64,000 bases of DNA from Acanthopleura granulata (taxonomy: Eukaryota > Mollusca > Polyplacophora > Chitonida > Chitonidae): contig JABBOT010000002.1 of NCBI GenBank assembly GCA_016165875.1, forward strand, positions 18,306,120 to 18,370,119. Reading direction: 5' to 3'. Of this stretch, positions 48,216 to 59,165 are shown in pieces. Positions within the stretch are counted from its first letter, which is position 1, and the number at the start of each line of letters is the position of its first letter. The notes beneath the pieces were generated by a model. That model was not told where the DNA came from and made no database searches. It was given only the letters and a program-made list of their open reading frames with translations. Position numbers and translations under genes: made by a program.

Positions 48216-49589
48216 ACCGGTGCACTCCTATTGAGTTGAGAAACCCTCATTGGCAACTTATGCGTTAATAATGCTACACTTTGTTAAAAATATTAAGAGG
48301 TTTAAGGTGAACTCACTTGTTAAAAGTAGGATGGCTTTGGGAAAGTATAAAACGTAATATAATTATTTTGTATCCGCCAAAATATCCAATGTTTCCAAAG
48401 TATCCAATGAACAACAATTGCTAAAACATGAATTTTTGTGATTTAAGTTTCTTTCCTAATTTGATTAGCTTTTATTCCTGTAAACAAAATTTCGCTTATC
48501 TCACGAGCAGATAAATTCCAGCAAAAACCCCGAAACAACAGCGCGTCTTACGCGGTACCTGACAAACCTACTGACTTAAAGGAAACGAAAACATAAAAAT
48601 TATGTTCACGGAGAAGAGGACATTTGATAATTTTTTGTATGGTGGGTATTTAGAACCGATTTTTGGTATTTATGATTATGGTGTCGTTGCATAATGATGC
48701 TCTAAATAAGGATGTTATGTGGGTCAAACAAATGTATTTGAATGTAAACTTGGTGTGTATATCCAAAACTGTGCATATAAACTGGAATACAATAATATTT
48801 ATGAACATATTAAAATATATGAATATGATCCAATTCCAGGTTGAACACGTTAGTTAGCTGTAAAGGACAAATGGTAATGCAAAAATATTTATTAAACATT
48901 TGTTGCATCCTCATTTATAACATTATTACACAAAGACTATATATACCAAAACGTGGTCCCAAATGGCCACCATATAAAAATATTTTTGTGCAAGTGTCTT
49001 TTCCTGTTTGAAGAAAAATAATAATAATAAAAATAATAATAAGACAAATTTGAAGACCACATTTACAACTAACTCTTCTCACCCTTTCAGCTGAACTTCA
49101 TCTGTAATTTGTATGTTTTCTCCTTCTTTAAAATCGCAGCCGAAACAGTGGTAGCTGGATTTCAACTCTTGACCTTATCGACATGAGCCATAGTGTGTTA
49201 ATGGACAGAAGAGGCCCCTGTATTGTTAAGAGAATTAATTACAGAAACAACTAAGCAAAGGAAACTATTCATAATACCTTGACGTGATATTCAAGAAAAA
49301 CTGAGAACAAGACATTACTGTACTGTCTATTATATTAGCTATTCGATGGCGTGACTGGGAAGTAAGAAATAAATCGTGATAGCTTGGTAGGAAATATACA
49401 GTTTCAGTTAAAAAAATCCGTTTTTTGTATTCGCTTCTGCTAAAAACACGGCGGTGTTCCACAACCTTCTGAAAGGTTTACAGCAATTCTCAGTGTACGA
49501 AAGGGAAGTTTGTCTCAAAAGACGACGTGTAATAGGATAAACCGCCCGTGGAAACAGGTGCGTAATTTTTAACACGTGGACCATTTCTT
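48216..49589. other. No supported gene
   Basis: AT-rich stretch with a short ATA/AAT microsatellite-like patch near 49015-49045. Short frames only. Confidence 0.45.
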
Positions 49590-49740
49590 GTCATACATAA
49601 TTTCCATCTGGTTTAATCAGTTTATTACCCTGCGTGGATGCTGAAGAAGTCTCGGCTCACTCTCACTCTATCTCATTATGGAAGAGATAATGGAGGTAGC
49701 ACTGGAAATGGAAATCATATGTGGGAGGACGGTTGCTAGA
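49590..49740 (+). repeat. Dispersed block W, copy 2
   Basis: Contains AGTTTATTACCCTGCGTGG, CTCACTCTCACTCTATCTC and ATTATGGAAGAGATAATGGA. The ATG (49678) opens a 63-codon frame beginning MEEIMEVALEMEI, with a later ASCQRL motif. The minus-strand copy at 60137 opens MEGIIEEALQIEI with ASCHRL. The parallel start is noted, but no protein family is recognised. Confidence 0.5.
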
Positions 49741-50929
49741 GCTAGTTGTCAACGTCTTCCTGTTTCTGTATCTTCTGACGCCCGCACACCGGAAGTCTGT
49801 TTTGTTATGCACATCGGTTCACCAAAAATCTGCTGTCAATGGACATACCCGTATCACATTCATTATTAATCACCTTCTTTATTTTACTGGTATACCGTTA
49901 CGTTCTTTTCAACATGTAGACTGTAGGTTCCCAAACCGAAATGAGAGTAAAATGCTGATCACCTGAAAAAATATGATCAGGTCATATTGCATTAGAGGTC
50001 ACGTTGTGTGACGAAGTCAGAAGTTTCTTGGAGGTTGGCATGCATATTTCAAGGTGCTTTACAAAAAAAATTAACCATATCGTACAGGCAGTGAAAGTCT
50101 CAAGTATGAACATAACACGGCATCATCATTTGAAATTAGAATACTACTTATCTTTATAGGACTGCTATGTATGGATTTCAGTAAAACGATATTTCCTGAA
50201 AATGGGGAGGAGTTTGCGACGGAAAACTACATATGGATGTTGTAATCACACCAGAGTAGGTAGGTGCATTGGCAAACAAGATTTCTGCACCCAGTAGTTC
50301 AGCCAAGAGTTGCGTAAGTACAGTGTGTAACAGAGAAGACAAGAAAAGCTGGAAATGCTCTGCTTACCATCAAGTCCCACTTTTCTGAAATCCTGGACCA
50401 AATGCTAACTTTTCAGATGTTACAAGACCAGACAACCAAGCATCAGTCGTTATATGTACACGATCAATAGGTCAGTATTGAAGATTTGTAAATGTGTTTT
50501 GCCAGCGAATGCGTTTTATAAGCAATCTGATAACGTGTTACTTAAGCACTGTAACATGACCGAACTAAATTGAGCTTGACCCGAAATTGTGTGAGCTGCT
50601 TCCAACACGCTCGGCTCTTACCAGAAATGCAACAACTGTTCCGTTGAATTTCGTATGTACCAATATCGTCGTTAACTCAAATCGCAAGTATCACTGCCTC
50701 TACCATACTGCTCTACATTGTTACGTTTTCATGGAACATATGGATATATACATGTATCTGTGGATGTCTTTCCTTTACATACAAAACTAAAAGACAGTTT
50801 GTAACATTATGCAATAGTAAATATGGTATGTTGTCAAATTTTGTGCTGTTTTTATTATGATCGCGAAAAGAAACGGAGGAAGAAATGTTCTCTCAGAGTT
50901 GCTGTCTCCTAGCCTTATTGTCGGTAGAT

Positions 50930-51100
50930 GCCGAGACGGGTACACAAGGACGAGTGTTGTACGTCTTCACCTCTCCTCAATAAACATTTAGCGCCAGACA
51001 AACCACGCAGATGTGACAATAAATCTATGTTAACCATCAAAGTTGTACGTGTTGAACTTAGATAAATTAAGATAAATTGTCAGTCAGACCTCATGACCTT
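50930..51100 (+). repeat. Direct duplication block V1, copy 1
   Basis: ACCTCTCCTCAATAAACATT, CGCAGATGTGACAATAAAT, TTGAACTTAGATAAATTAAG and ATAAATTGTCAGT recur at 57565-57700, about 6.6 kb further on, in the same order and orientation. Confidence 0.65.
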
Positions 51101-51418
51101 TTCCGAAAACAGAGAGTAAGAGCATTCCGTCTCGATCACAGTCTTTGGCATTCTTCCTATGAGCATAGTTGTGGTAGTGTGAGATTATAATTTATTTGAA
51201 AAATATTTTCATCCCACACCCTTCGTAAGGTTTACAAATAATATCTTGAAAAGGAACCTCGCCTTACTTTCCATTTGCTAAAAATTCTTCTACTTTCAAC
51301 CATTATGAGATTTCTTTGAAAGACATTTTGAACTGCTGTTATTCAGAATACATGCAATTCAACCCCACACTATCTTTGTATCGCCTTATCGCCTTCTAGC
51401 TACTGCTCTAATTCAAAT

Positions 51419-51680
51419 AGGGGCCTCCGTGACTCAGTCGGTTAGTCGGACTCAGGGCAATGACCCAGAAGCCTCCCAAAAATGCGGTCGCTGTGAGTTC
51501 AAGTCCGGCTCATGCTTCCTCTCCGGCTTTGTGGGAAGGTCTGCCAGAAGCCTGCAGATGGTCATGGGTTTCCCCTTTGCACTGACGGGTTTCCTCCTAC
51601 CATAATGCTGACCCCCGTCGTATAAAAGGAATACTCTTGAGTACGGCGAAAAACAAATAAATAAATTCATTCATTCATTT
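51419..51680 (+). mobile_element. SINE-1 copy, full length
   Basis: The only complete SINE-1 copy. The tRNA-like head GGCCTCCGTGACTCAGTCGG continues TTAGTCGG (A box), and GTCGCTGTGAGTTCAAGTCC holds the B box. Then come TCATGCTTCCTCTCCGGC, TGGGAAGGTCTGCCAGAAG, TTTCCTCCTACCATAATGCT, CCGTCGTATAAAAGGAATAC and TTGAGTACGGCGAAAAAC, ending in an AAAT/TCAT-rich tail. No coding capacity. Such elements rely on a LINE partner that recognises the 3' tail. Confidence 0.92.
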
Positions 51681-51949
51681 TAAAATGCACCTGTGTTTGA
51701 TCCATTTACAGCAGGTATATTTAGAATAGATGTCACGTCATGTGTTTTGCAATGAAGGCATTCGTTATGGCTAGCGTGAAATAGGGAGCCGTTTGTGATA
51801 TCTATCGTGCCAGACAGTAGGCACATAAATCAACAGCGAATTGTATTGCTGGGGTGTTTTACTTCTAAGACATTGCTTCATTTAAATTTGTAATTTTTTA
51901 GAGGAAGAAAATCACTTGGTTCTAAGTTAGTCTTTATAAAAGAACGACT

Positions 51950-52205
51950 TTATACCGGGCATACGCTCCTCTTGACACTAAAGCCGACGTAAAGTAAAAC
52001 AGTATTGCCTGAGCTGCTGATGAATTAGGTGAGGATAAAGCGGATCTCATTGACTACGGCATAGGGTGTGGGAATTTAGATTAACTGCAGGATTAACACA
52101 GCTGGTAAGTAGTCTGTAACACGCTGAACACGTCTGCACCAGACATGGTAGTTAGAGGGCAAGGCTTATCTCAGCCGTCCACATAAGTAAATTGCTCACA
52201 AGTAC
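51950..52205 (+). repeat. Direct duplication block V2, copy 1
   Basis: CTCCTCTTGACACTAA, ATAAAGCGGATCTCATTGA, GGGAATTTAGATTAA, AGTCTGTAACACGC, CCAGACATGGTAGTTA and TCTCAGCCG recur at 58925-59165. Together with V1 this shows a direct duplication of several kilobases with offsets of 6.6-7.0 kb. Confidence 0.7.
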
Positions 52206-52712
52206 TGTTCAGGCGTGAATATCCGTGGGCATCTTGACGAAGCTACTTGATACAATATCTTGCCACAGACAACAGAGAAACATGTGCTTATGTAAACAAT
52301 ATTTCATTCATAATATGTATGTAAACCATGAAAAGTGATAAATAATAGGTTTCAACTCCAAGAAATTGATACAACGCCGTGTCTCATATTAACCACGAAC
52401 AGAAATCCCTTCACAATTTTCACGTAATTCAATCACCATATTCATTTAATGGTTATGACATTTACTTTAGCTGACACAACTGCCGTCAAGAATATCGGAA
52501 CCAGCTTAGTTTACAAAACACACGCTCGGTTTACATGACACTATTCTTGTTCTATAGTTTTCTTTTCACACATACATACATATATTGGTTTACATGGCGA
52601 CTCCATTCTGTGGAATGATTTGCACCAAGGCAATAGGATGTGTTTCAGGGATTTAGGCTGCTCTAATCAACCATAGTCAATCCAAAGAGAACTACCGCCA
52701 CAATGCTGTAGC

Positions 52713-52943
52713 CTAAAATCTCTGGATCCTACATAAATAATTCCCCACGGCTTTGAAAACCAAACCTGCATTCCTCGGTGGATAGAGCACAGTCCTCAGA
52801 GTAGGGCCAATTATTCCCACATCTACAAGATCAGAAAAGAGGATTTGTCTCTGAGCAGTGTACTGCGGACACACGGGTAAAACATGATGGATGGTCTCCT
52901 CAGCCTGACAAACATCAGATAGACCTGAATCTCTTGCCTTCAA
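52713..52943 (-). pseudogene. Retrotransposon C-terminal fragment
   Basis: A 76-codon frame with C-x3-EETIHHVLPVCPQY-x3-R, the conserved cysteine/histidine tail that follows RNase H in many Jockey/I-type ORF2 proteins. Confidence 0.8.
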
Positions 52944-53136
52944 TCTTTTTAAGTAGTTATTAACTGGGATGTGTCCTCACCGAAGTCGGAAGCACAGGAT
53001 TTCTGCTTTTCTGCTAGAAAAGGAAAAGGGGAGGCTGTTACAAAGTTTGACAACAGGGTTAAATGAGTGATAGAAACGGCCCTTTTCTGAGGCATCCCAC
53101 TCAGTTTGCCATAGTTTAAATGACATTGACTTTACT

Positions 53137-53340
53137 TCATTTATATGAGTCGGATATGGTCAGTTTGAGATTAGAGGTGACATCACGCAGCCCGAGGGCT
53201 CGTTTGGCTAGTCTATCTGCTCGTTCATTACCGGGAACCCCAGAATGCCCGGGAACCCAAGCGGGGCAAATATCATGACCAGCAAAGAATAGAGAGGAGG
53301 ACAGAAACACTACTACAGGACAGAGTAGCATTTTGTCCAC
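53137..53340 (-). pseudogene. Retrotransposon RNase H, second half
   Basis: Contains the PGHSGVPGNERADRLAKRAL motif, including the histidine and aspartate typical of the RNase H active-site region. It is out of frame with the first half. Confidence 0.85.
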
Positions 53341-53753
53341 TTAAATGACGTCATTGACTGTAAAGCACTAAGAGAATCTGTGAATATAACAGCTCTTAAT
53401 CGTCTTAAATCCAACAGAAAGAGCAGAGCATTCATAATTGCATAGAGTTCTGCTGAATATACAGACAGGTTATCCAACAATCTAAGAACTTTTTCATATC
53501 CCAATTCTGAAGCCGAAACGTCAACCTTAGCAGTAGCAAGGCACTTACAGGCATCGGTATAAATTTGCATATATACAGACCAATTGTTGCTTACGTAATC
53601 GTTAGAAATCACAGAAATATGGTGAGGATTGTCTGATTTCTGGACCTGAGAGTGCAGGTCCATGTATACAGATGGTGGTTGGCCCTTCAAGGGGGGAGAT
53701 GGCGGGACACATTCCTTCTGTAAACGTTCGTTATTGACCCCAGCACTCTGCAA
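53313..53753 (-). pseudogene. Retrotransposon linker and RNase H, first half
   Basis: A 146-codon frame. The N-terminal two thirds is the poorly conserved linker; the C-terminal part has YTDA (usual TDGS/TDAS motif), SAELYAI (catalytic Glu) and FTDSLSAL (catalytic Asp). Frameshift at its end. Confidence 0.85.
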
Positions 53754-53901
53754 AATAACCTGGGCACGAACACTGAAAGGCTGTGACTTTTTGTCGGCAT
53801 TATAGAGACAATTATAACAAGATGGTCAAAGCACTGAACTTGTTGAATTATGTAGAGAGCTTTCTAACTTCATCCCATATTTTGCTGTGCGCAGTTTGCG
53901 T

Positions 53902-54090
53902 CTAATTGTGAGAGGCCATTCCTGGCAGTGGACCTGAAGAACATTTAAAGGAGTTGTATTTGCAGGCCGAATCAAAAACTTCACATCCATAATCGAGCCT
54001 GGATCGGATTAACAACCCATATATTAAGAGTAAGGATTTATAATCAGCTACCCAGCTTTTCCCAGATATAGACCTCATCAAGTTAAGCAC
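53902..54090 (-). pseudogene. Retrotransposon reverse transcriptase, C-terminal fragment
   Basis: RSISGKSW, then LLIYGLLIRSRLDYGCEVFDSACK, matches the thumb region of Jockey/I-type reverse transcriptases. The frame is lost shortly after SACKYNSFK. Confidence 0.85.
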
Positions 54091-54359
54091 TTTTTTGCAT
54101 TTGAGAACAACATCATCAATGTGCGCCAGGTCAATATAGTTTCCTTTTCTATTTAGTCACAATTATTATAATCAGTTTGGCATGCTGGATAAGGGGAGGG
54201 GCTCAGATCACATGTAGTATTAACTATTCATGTCACAGCGTGAATGCCAAGATAGACTGTAGGTTATATTGCCTCAACGTTGGAAGTGTCTTTAAACTCC
54301 TCTCACAGTTACGTCTCTAATATCTCTGCTAAACTAGTTGTGTGTGAATGGGGATGGCC

Positions 54360-54383
54360 TTGTGTGTGTGTGTGTGGGGGGGG
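54360..54383 (+). repeat. (TG)n microsatellite followed by G run
   Basis: A short TG repeat followed by about seven to eight guanines. Confidence 0.85.
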
Positions 54384-54553
54384 TATATGTATTTTCTTTC
54401 CATTACTTTCTGAACAGGCCCACAGTTACCTTTGTGGAACAATTACTTTGCCTTTTGAACTGCATTTTCAGGTTGAATACTTCCCGAACTTACAAACTGG
54501 CTTAAACCATGGCGGATTGGAAATTCAGAGATGAAGAATTGGTTTGATCTGCT

Positions 54554-54782
54554 ATGCTAGCAATCCAGGATTACATTTTGTCAGTGTTAGTAACAGTCGC
54601 TTTAGTCACGTTTGTCAACACCTGTCAGTCTGGACTGCCCCCTCTCCCTTACTCACCATACCACGCTAATTATAACAATTGTGACGTCACTCGAGGCAAT
54701 TCAGACGAGGTGTTGAAAACATGTTTATGCGAATATAACATCATAAACCACAAAACGTGTTTTAACTTGAGCTTCATGGCAA
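54554..54782 (+). CDS. Candidate first exon of a secreted protein
   Basis: The ATG opens a frame whose first 24 residues look like a signal peptide (ILSVLVTVALVTFVNTC hydrophobic core, then QSG). A proline/tyrosine-rich stretch follows, then four more cysteines (NC, CLC and TC) before the frame meets a good splice donor, CAA|GTAAGG, at 54782/54783. Without splicing the frame runs to a stop at 54796, giving 80 residues. Codon 77 would be split after its first base. No following exon of matching phase could be paired confidently. The gene family is not recognised, and chance is possible. Confidence 0.4.
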
Positions 54783-55249
54783 GTAAGGAGATCTGATCCA
54801 TATTATTTTGTACAGTTTTGGGTGTTACATGTCAATGCACAAAGAAAATACCCACAGTAACAATGGACGAACTTACAGAAGGCCAACAGTAAGGCGTATA
54901 AATCCATAAAAAGACACACTAATTCTTCTTGAGAGTTTAAAAAAGAACCCAATAACATAAATTAGATAAACAAAAATGTGAATATTATGCCGGGGTTACG
55001 TCATGCCATCATTCGAAATATAAAGTATTATTCAAGAAATGAAAATCCGTGTCATTCTGTTATAGGTCGCCCAATGGTAGTTGCCTTGGGATAAGTAAAG
55101 TTTACCTGCGAATAGAGTAAAACATCAATCACATAAATATCGACCATGTCATGAAGGAGCGGACAACTGGGTATGCGTACACTTTCGAGTTTCACCATAT
55201 CACCATGCAGTGCGCGTCTGCCAGTCCATCTATTCCTGTTTATCCAGGG

Positions 55250-55400
55250 CCCCTGTCAGAAAAGCAGAAACACCACTGATCGGCACAAACAGAGCACGCG
55301 AAACTCAAGGAAGGGTGTGTTAGCATCTTGTGGGTATGATTCTGATTGGTGGTGGCCAGAAAAAACGGACTTTAAGCTGTCATAGAAAATACGGATTTTA
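55250..55400 (+). repeat. Dispersed block Y, copy 3
   Basis: CACTGATCGGCACAAACAGA and ATGATTCTGATTGGTGGTGG match copies 1 and 2. It stops after about 150 bases and lies just left of the inverted-repeat arm beginning near 55530. Confidence 0.55.
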
Positions 55401-55439
55401 GTGACCAAGTGGACTAAGAATTCATTTTTAAAATATTGT

Positions 55440-55463
55440 ATTATATATATATATATATATATG
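55440..55463 (+). repeat. (TA)n microsatellite
   Basis: About eleven TA units. Confidence 0.9.
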
Positions 55464-55529
55464 TTATGCGCTAATCGGACCAGTGTCTGACCTAGATGTT
55501 GACAACTGTACACGTGATAGCCTGCGCTG

Positions 55530-56180
55530 AGATTCAGCCGTGTATTCTTGAGGCTTCAGTGTTTATGAGTTTCGTGTCATTGTACAGAGAGCATTCATTC
55601 TGGAAAAATGTATCTGTGACGTTATCTTGGAGCTTGTATCGCTCATTGTCTCTTTGTGTTACTACGTACATTTCATCCCAGTTTTTCCTGAAAGTGACTT
55701 TTGTATATTTCCGATAACTGAAACATACATCGCCAGCTCGGCATGATGGAGGCCATTGTCAACCCGTCCGCCACGGAAAGTTGCACCTTGCCGGGGAGTT
55801 GAATTGTTGTACGGACTAACGAAGGTCACTTATAGGACTGTCATCCTTAGATCTGAGAATTCCCAAGAACTGTGGATTCTATTTTTATTTGGACTAACTC
55901 GCTTTTGGGTGCCTGAATATTCCATTAGGATCTGGACGCTATCATTCGTAAGGAACTGTATATTTTGTGACTGTCTGTGTTGTTTTTGAATATTATTGTC
56001 AGTTTTACTATTTGTCTGTTTTGTTCCAATATATGTATTAAACTTTTTCAAGCGTCTTTGTGTTTCTTTGCTTTATCTTGTGTAAGGCTTACTGCTGTCT
56101 GAGGGTTGAACAAGACTTTCGTTTATCATTTTTCTTCTCCGATAGTGGTATCCATTACAATGAGCAATTCCCTTTCTTGA
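55530..56180 (+). repeat. Left arm of a 7-8 kb-spaced inverted duplication
   Basis: Pairs with 62745-63560 on the opposite strand. Landmarks: TTGAGGCTTCAGTGTTTATG, ACATACATCGCCAGCTCGGC, ATTGTCAACCCGTCCG, GAAAGTTGCACCTT, ATATTCCATTAGGATCTGGA, ATCTTGTGTAAGGC and TTCGTTTATCATTTTT-CT-TCCGATAG. Identity about 70-75% by eye. The last landmark resembles a polypyrimidine tract with a splice acceptor and is conserved in both arms. Confidence 0.75.
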
Positions 56181-57564
56181 AGGCACAAGGGTGCAGACAC
56201 ACCTACATGTATTTACACTTGTTTGCACACTTTTTCTTCAGTAGAAATAGGTTTGTGTTTTATAATTTCACAACGGTACACTGTTTCAGGGAAAGTCTTA
56301 AGATTCTTGACAGAATAGAGCATTTGGTGTGTCCACAGCTTAAGGACGATCCCCTAAAAATTCGCCACTTTTTAAAAGCACAACCCGTGATTTTGTCTCG
56401 CGCACAACAAAAGACTACAACTAGATTTTAAAGGCCAAAGATGGGTACTATCTTAAACTCTGCTCAAGTCAAAAGGTATATGCGGGGCTTCCCCAGAAGG
56501 AGTCACAAGACCTTTGCCTTGGAAGACATGATTTGTTTCTTTAACCAGACACCTTCTTCAATAGCTTTGTGGACTTTTGATTTGAGTGGGGTTCGCTACT
56601 TTGATAACTATTTATTAGTCTACACCTAACTGTTGGATCACAATCTGCACAAGATCTACACTGCTGGCTTGGAACAATTATATAAAATATGAAATAAGTG
56701 ATACCTTCAGAAAGGTTTAATACCGGTCATATAACTACGAAACAGATGTCGATCTGTATCAAGTTTGGTCTTGCTTGTGTTTACTCTCTTGTCGTTATTC
56801 ACTCCAACAAATAGAAAAATATGAGATTACCGATGTCTGAAATGAGAGAACGAAAAATCAGAAGATGAGATTCACGGCAGAATGAGCCAGCTATTACCTA
56901 ACACCCACCATATCTAGAGAAACGCTAACACACCATTGCTGGACTGTCATGAGGTGTCCTTGCTCTATCGACTATTCAGCTGGGGATCTTAACGACGGGC
57001 TAGCAGAGCACAAAATTGTAGCACAAGGCAGACGGCCAGTGGCGACTGAGAGAATCATTGGCATACAGATTCACTAGATTTGTGCGATAAAATGCAATGT
57101 AGGACGCTCAGTTTTCAATTTATTTTTAGTCCAATCGTGGTTCCTGCCAACTTGCAATGAATTTCGCCAGTCGTCTGCTGCTGTAAGTTTCTTATGTGTA
57201 TTGTGCCTGGGGTATCAAGCAGTGCGGAAATAAACACACTGTCACATCTGAGTTCATGATGTATTATTCTGCATAACAAAACAATTATTTCACGTTGCAG
57301 CGCTGTCATTACATATCAACTCTCTAGATCCCGCTAACCATGATTTTCCACTCCGCAATAATGTTATAATACTGTCATTATTCGTTGGTTTTATTACCCG
57401 TCATTTTATGCTGCTTCTGATACACCGATTAACGCTCAAAAACAACAAGAACTATCAGATGAATAAATTTGGTCCCATGATGGACAGCAGGAACACGATG
57501 TCATTATCTGAGGCCTAGACTTGTTGCCATCACATAACCACACGAGTGCGTAAGAAAACGTGTT
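56181..57564. other. No firmly supported gene
   Basis: A plus-strand frame to 56431 contains an acceptor-like CTGTTTCAG at about 56280-56290, followed by about 46 codons (SLKILDRIEHLVCPQL and onward) to a stop. It could be a terminal exon, but I recognise no family and cannot pair it with an upstream exon. The rest is featureless. Confidence 0.3.
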
Positions 57565-57700
57565 ATACATCTTTATCTCTCCTCTATAAACATTTAGGGC
57601 CAGACACTGCACGCAGATGTGACAATAAATGTAACTCTGTTCTCAAATTTACACGTTTTTCAACTTAGACAGATTAAGATAAATTGCCAGTTGAAGCAGA
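57565..57700 (+). repeat. Direct duplication block V1, copy 2
   Basis: Second copy of 50930-51100. TATCTCTCCTCTATAAACAT, CGCAGATGTGACAATAAAT, CAACTTAGACAGATTAAGAT and AAATTGCCAGT occur in the same order. Confidence 0.65.
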
Positions 57701-57825
57701 AGAGTGTTTGTAACACCGTTACGGCAGGATCACACTGCGGCTGTGTGGGGTATAAGTGGCCAGACAACGACTGTTATGACTGTCACTGTGGGACAGAGAC
57801 CAATAAAGCTAACGGTTGGAACTAA
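57691..57825 (+). CDS. Candidate terminal exon, cysteine-rich (VWC-like half domain)
   Basis: Open in frame after an AG at 57689-57690 and ending at TAA (57823-57825). The peptide has six closely spaced cysteines: C-x8-C-x-C-x9-C-x2-C-x-C, with KWPDNDCYDCHCG. A W-x-D-x-DC-x2-C-x-C-x signature is typical of VWC, single-VWC and related small disulfide-rich repeats of secreted proteins. That assignment is inference from the spacing. An alternative acceptor lies at 57698-57699. Neither has a strong polypyrimidine tract. The duplicated segment near 51100 does not keep the cysteines, so this copy may be a special case or a chance frame. Confidence 0.35.
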   Translation: MKQKSVCNTVTAGSHCGCVGYKWPDNDCYDCHCGTETNKANGWN

Positions 57826-58769
57826 CCGCATTACCAAGGTCTGGAAGATGGCTGCACAGCGGTGCCTATTTCTTTAAACATTCCATTAGATATTGTCCAG
57901 TAACTTTCTAATCATAGCTGAATTTAATTTCATCACACAGAGATATTCTGTTTTGTGAAGCTAACATTTCAAAATTGGGGAAGAATCCGCTTTGGGCAAT
58001 ATTTCACTGAACTAGTGGAGGACTATTTTATTTCTATGTTCGTAAAAAGTCTTCCTCTCGTCTACAGTTTTGAACAGAAAATTCATGCAAAACAGGAGCG
58101 GTGTGTTGTTTTACTTTTCTTGCTGAAGTATTCTCTTATACTGAATTCTTACCAACGGCGGTTTGGGCCCCATAGATACGTTTTACCCTTCTCATAGGTA
58201 ATGGTGTTAAAAATCATACAGAACATGAATCCAAACTTTGCACTAAACAGTTCAACGCCATCTTTGCCATCGGCCGAACAGTGCTTTTTCTGTGGTCAAA
58301 CACAGCATGGAAAATAGGAAATGCAATTCTATATACTTGCATGATCCAGATCCCGAGGGATCAGCGCTAGCTTTACATCTGGAGATAACGGGCGAACGAC
58401 AGTGATTTACCATGGCTTTTTTGTGCTTTTATAAAAAAAAAGAACCAAACCTCCACCATGTCAATGTAATATTGCATGCCGTATATATCTAACCAAGTAA
58501 TAAAACAATTAAAGGAGAGATTGACTAAAGTCTCAGATACATCTTTTTATGTAATACATGTGGCTTTGTTATTTCAATAAATACAACTGTTACTGTTACT
58601 ATGTGATGGAAAAATACCTGTGATCATTTGTGTATATGATGATAATCTGCGTTTATAAAACTATTATGGCGTTAAGCCATAATTATTCATTCATGTATAA
58701 ACCTATTCAGTTGCTTTCCGACATAAGCTGTAGCTCTGATCACGTTTTATTATTAGACATATGACAAAC

Positions 58770-58916
58770 ATTTATTTATTTATTTGATTGGCGTTTTACG
58801 CCATACTCAAGAATATTTCATTTATATGACGGCTGATAGCATTATAGTGGGAGGAAACAGAGATCAGAAGCCAAGGAAAACCCATCCCTATCCGCAGGTT
58901 GCTGTCGGACCTCGTG
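58770..58916 (-). mobile_element. SINE-1 copy, 3' half with TTTA repeat
   Basis: (TTTA)n, TTGATTGGCGTTTTACGCCA, TACTCAAGAATATTTCATTT, GACGGCTGATAGCATTATAG, TGGGAGGAAACAGAG and ATCCGCAGGTTGCTGTCGG. It sits immediately left of duplication block V2 copy 2. The other V2 copy has an unrelated SINE-1 insertion nearby in the opposite orientation. Confidence 0.85.
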
Positions 58917-58924
58917 ACAAACAT

Positions 58925-59165
58925 GTTCTCCTCTTGACACTAACACTGACATACAGGATGCTATAATGAAACATCAGTCGATGAGCCAGTGATGAGTTGG
59001 GTAGGGCATAAAGCCGATCTCCTTGATTACGGCAGAGAATATGGGAATTTAGATTAGGTCTAGGATTAACACTGGTGATTAGTAGCCTGTAACACGCCTG
59101 AACCAGACATGGTCATTAAAAGGTAAAGCTTTTCTCAGCCGCTCACGTAAGTCTACTTCTCAGAA
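58925..59165 (+). repeat. Direct duplication block V2, copy 2
   Basis: Second copy of 51950-52205. CTCCTCTTGACACTAACACT, CATAAAGCCGATCTCCTTGA, GGGAATTTAGATTAGG, AGCCTGTAACACGCCTGA, CCAGACATGGTCATTA and TCTCAGCCGCTCACGTAAGT. Confidence 0.7.

Larger units (their letters stand above)
52600..54130 (-). mobile_element. Decayed, 5'-truncated non-LTR retrotransposon (Jockey/I-type)
   Basis: Carries the C-terminal end of a LINE polyprotein in the right order but in several frames. (1) 54130-53960: end of the reverse transcriptase, with KVLNLMRSISGKSW and LLIRSRLDYGCEV, a hallmark of Jockey/R1/I-type elements. (2) 53750-53313: RNase H first half, with YTDA, SAELYAI and FTDSLSAL. (3) 53340-53150: RNase H second half, VPGHSGVPGNERADRLAKRA. 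(4) 52943-52713: a C-terminal EETIHHVLPVCPQY motif. Frameshifts separate these pieces and everything 5' of the RT thumb is missing, so the copy is dead. In live elements this protein copies element RNA into DNA at the target site. No poly(A) tail or target-site duplication was found. Confidence 0.9.

Noticed and set aside
56280..56431. Acceptor-like CTGTTTCAG followed by a 46-codon frame
   Set aside because: Plausible terminal exon, but without an upstream partner or family; kept as a note, not a feature.
54554..57825. Joining the signal-peptide exon (54554-54782) to the cysteine-rich exon (57691-57825) as one secreted gene
   Set aside because: The first exon ends after one base of a codon while the likely acceptors of the second are in phase 0, so direct joining breaks the frame.
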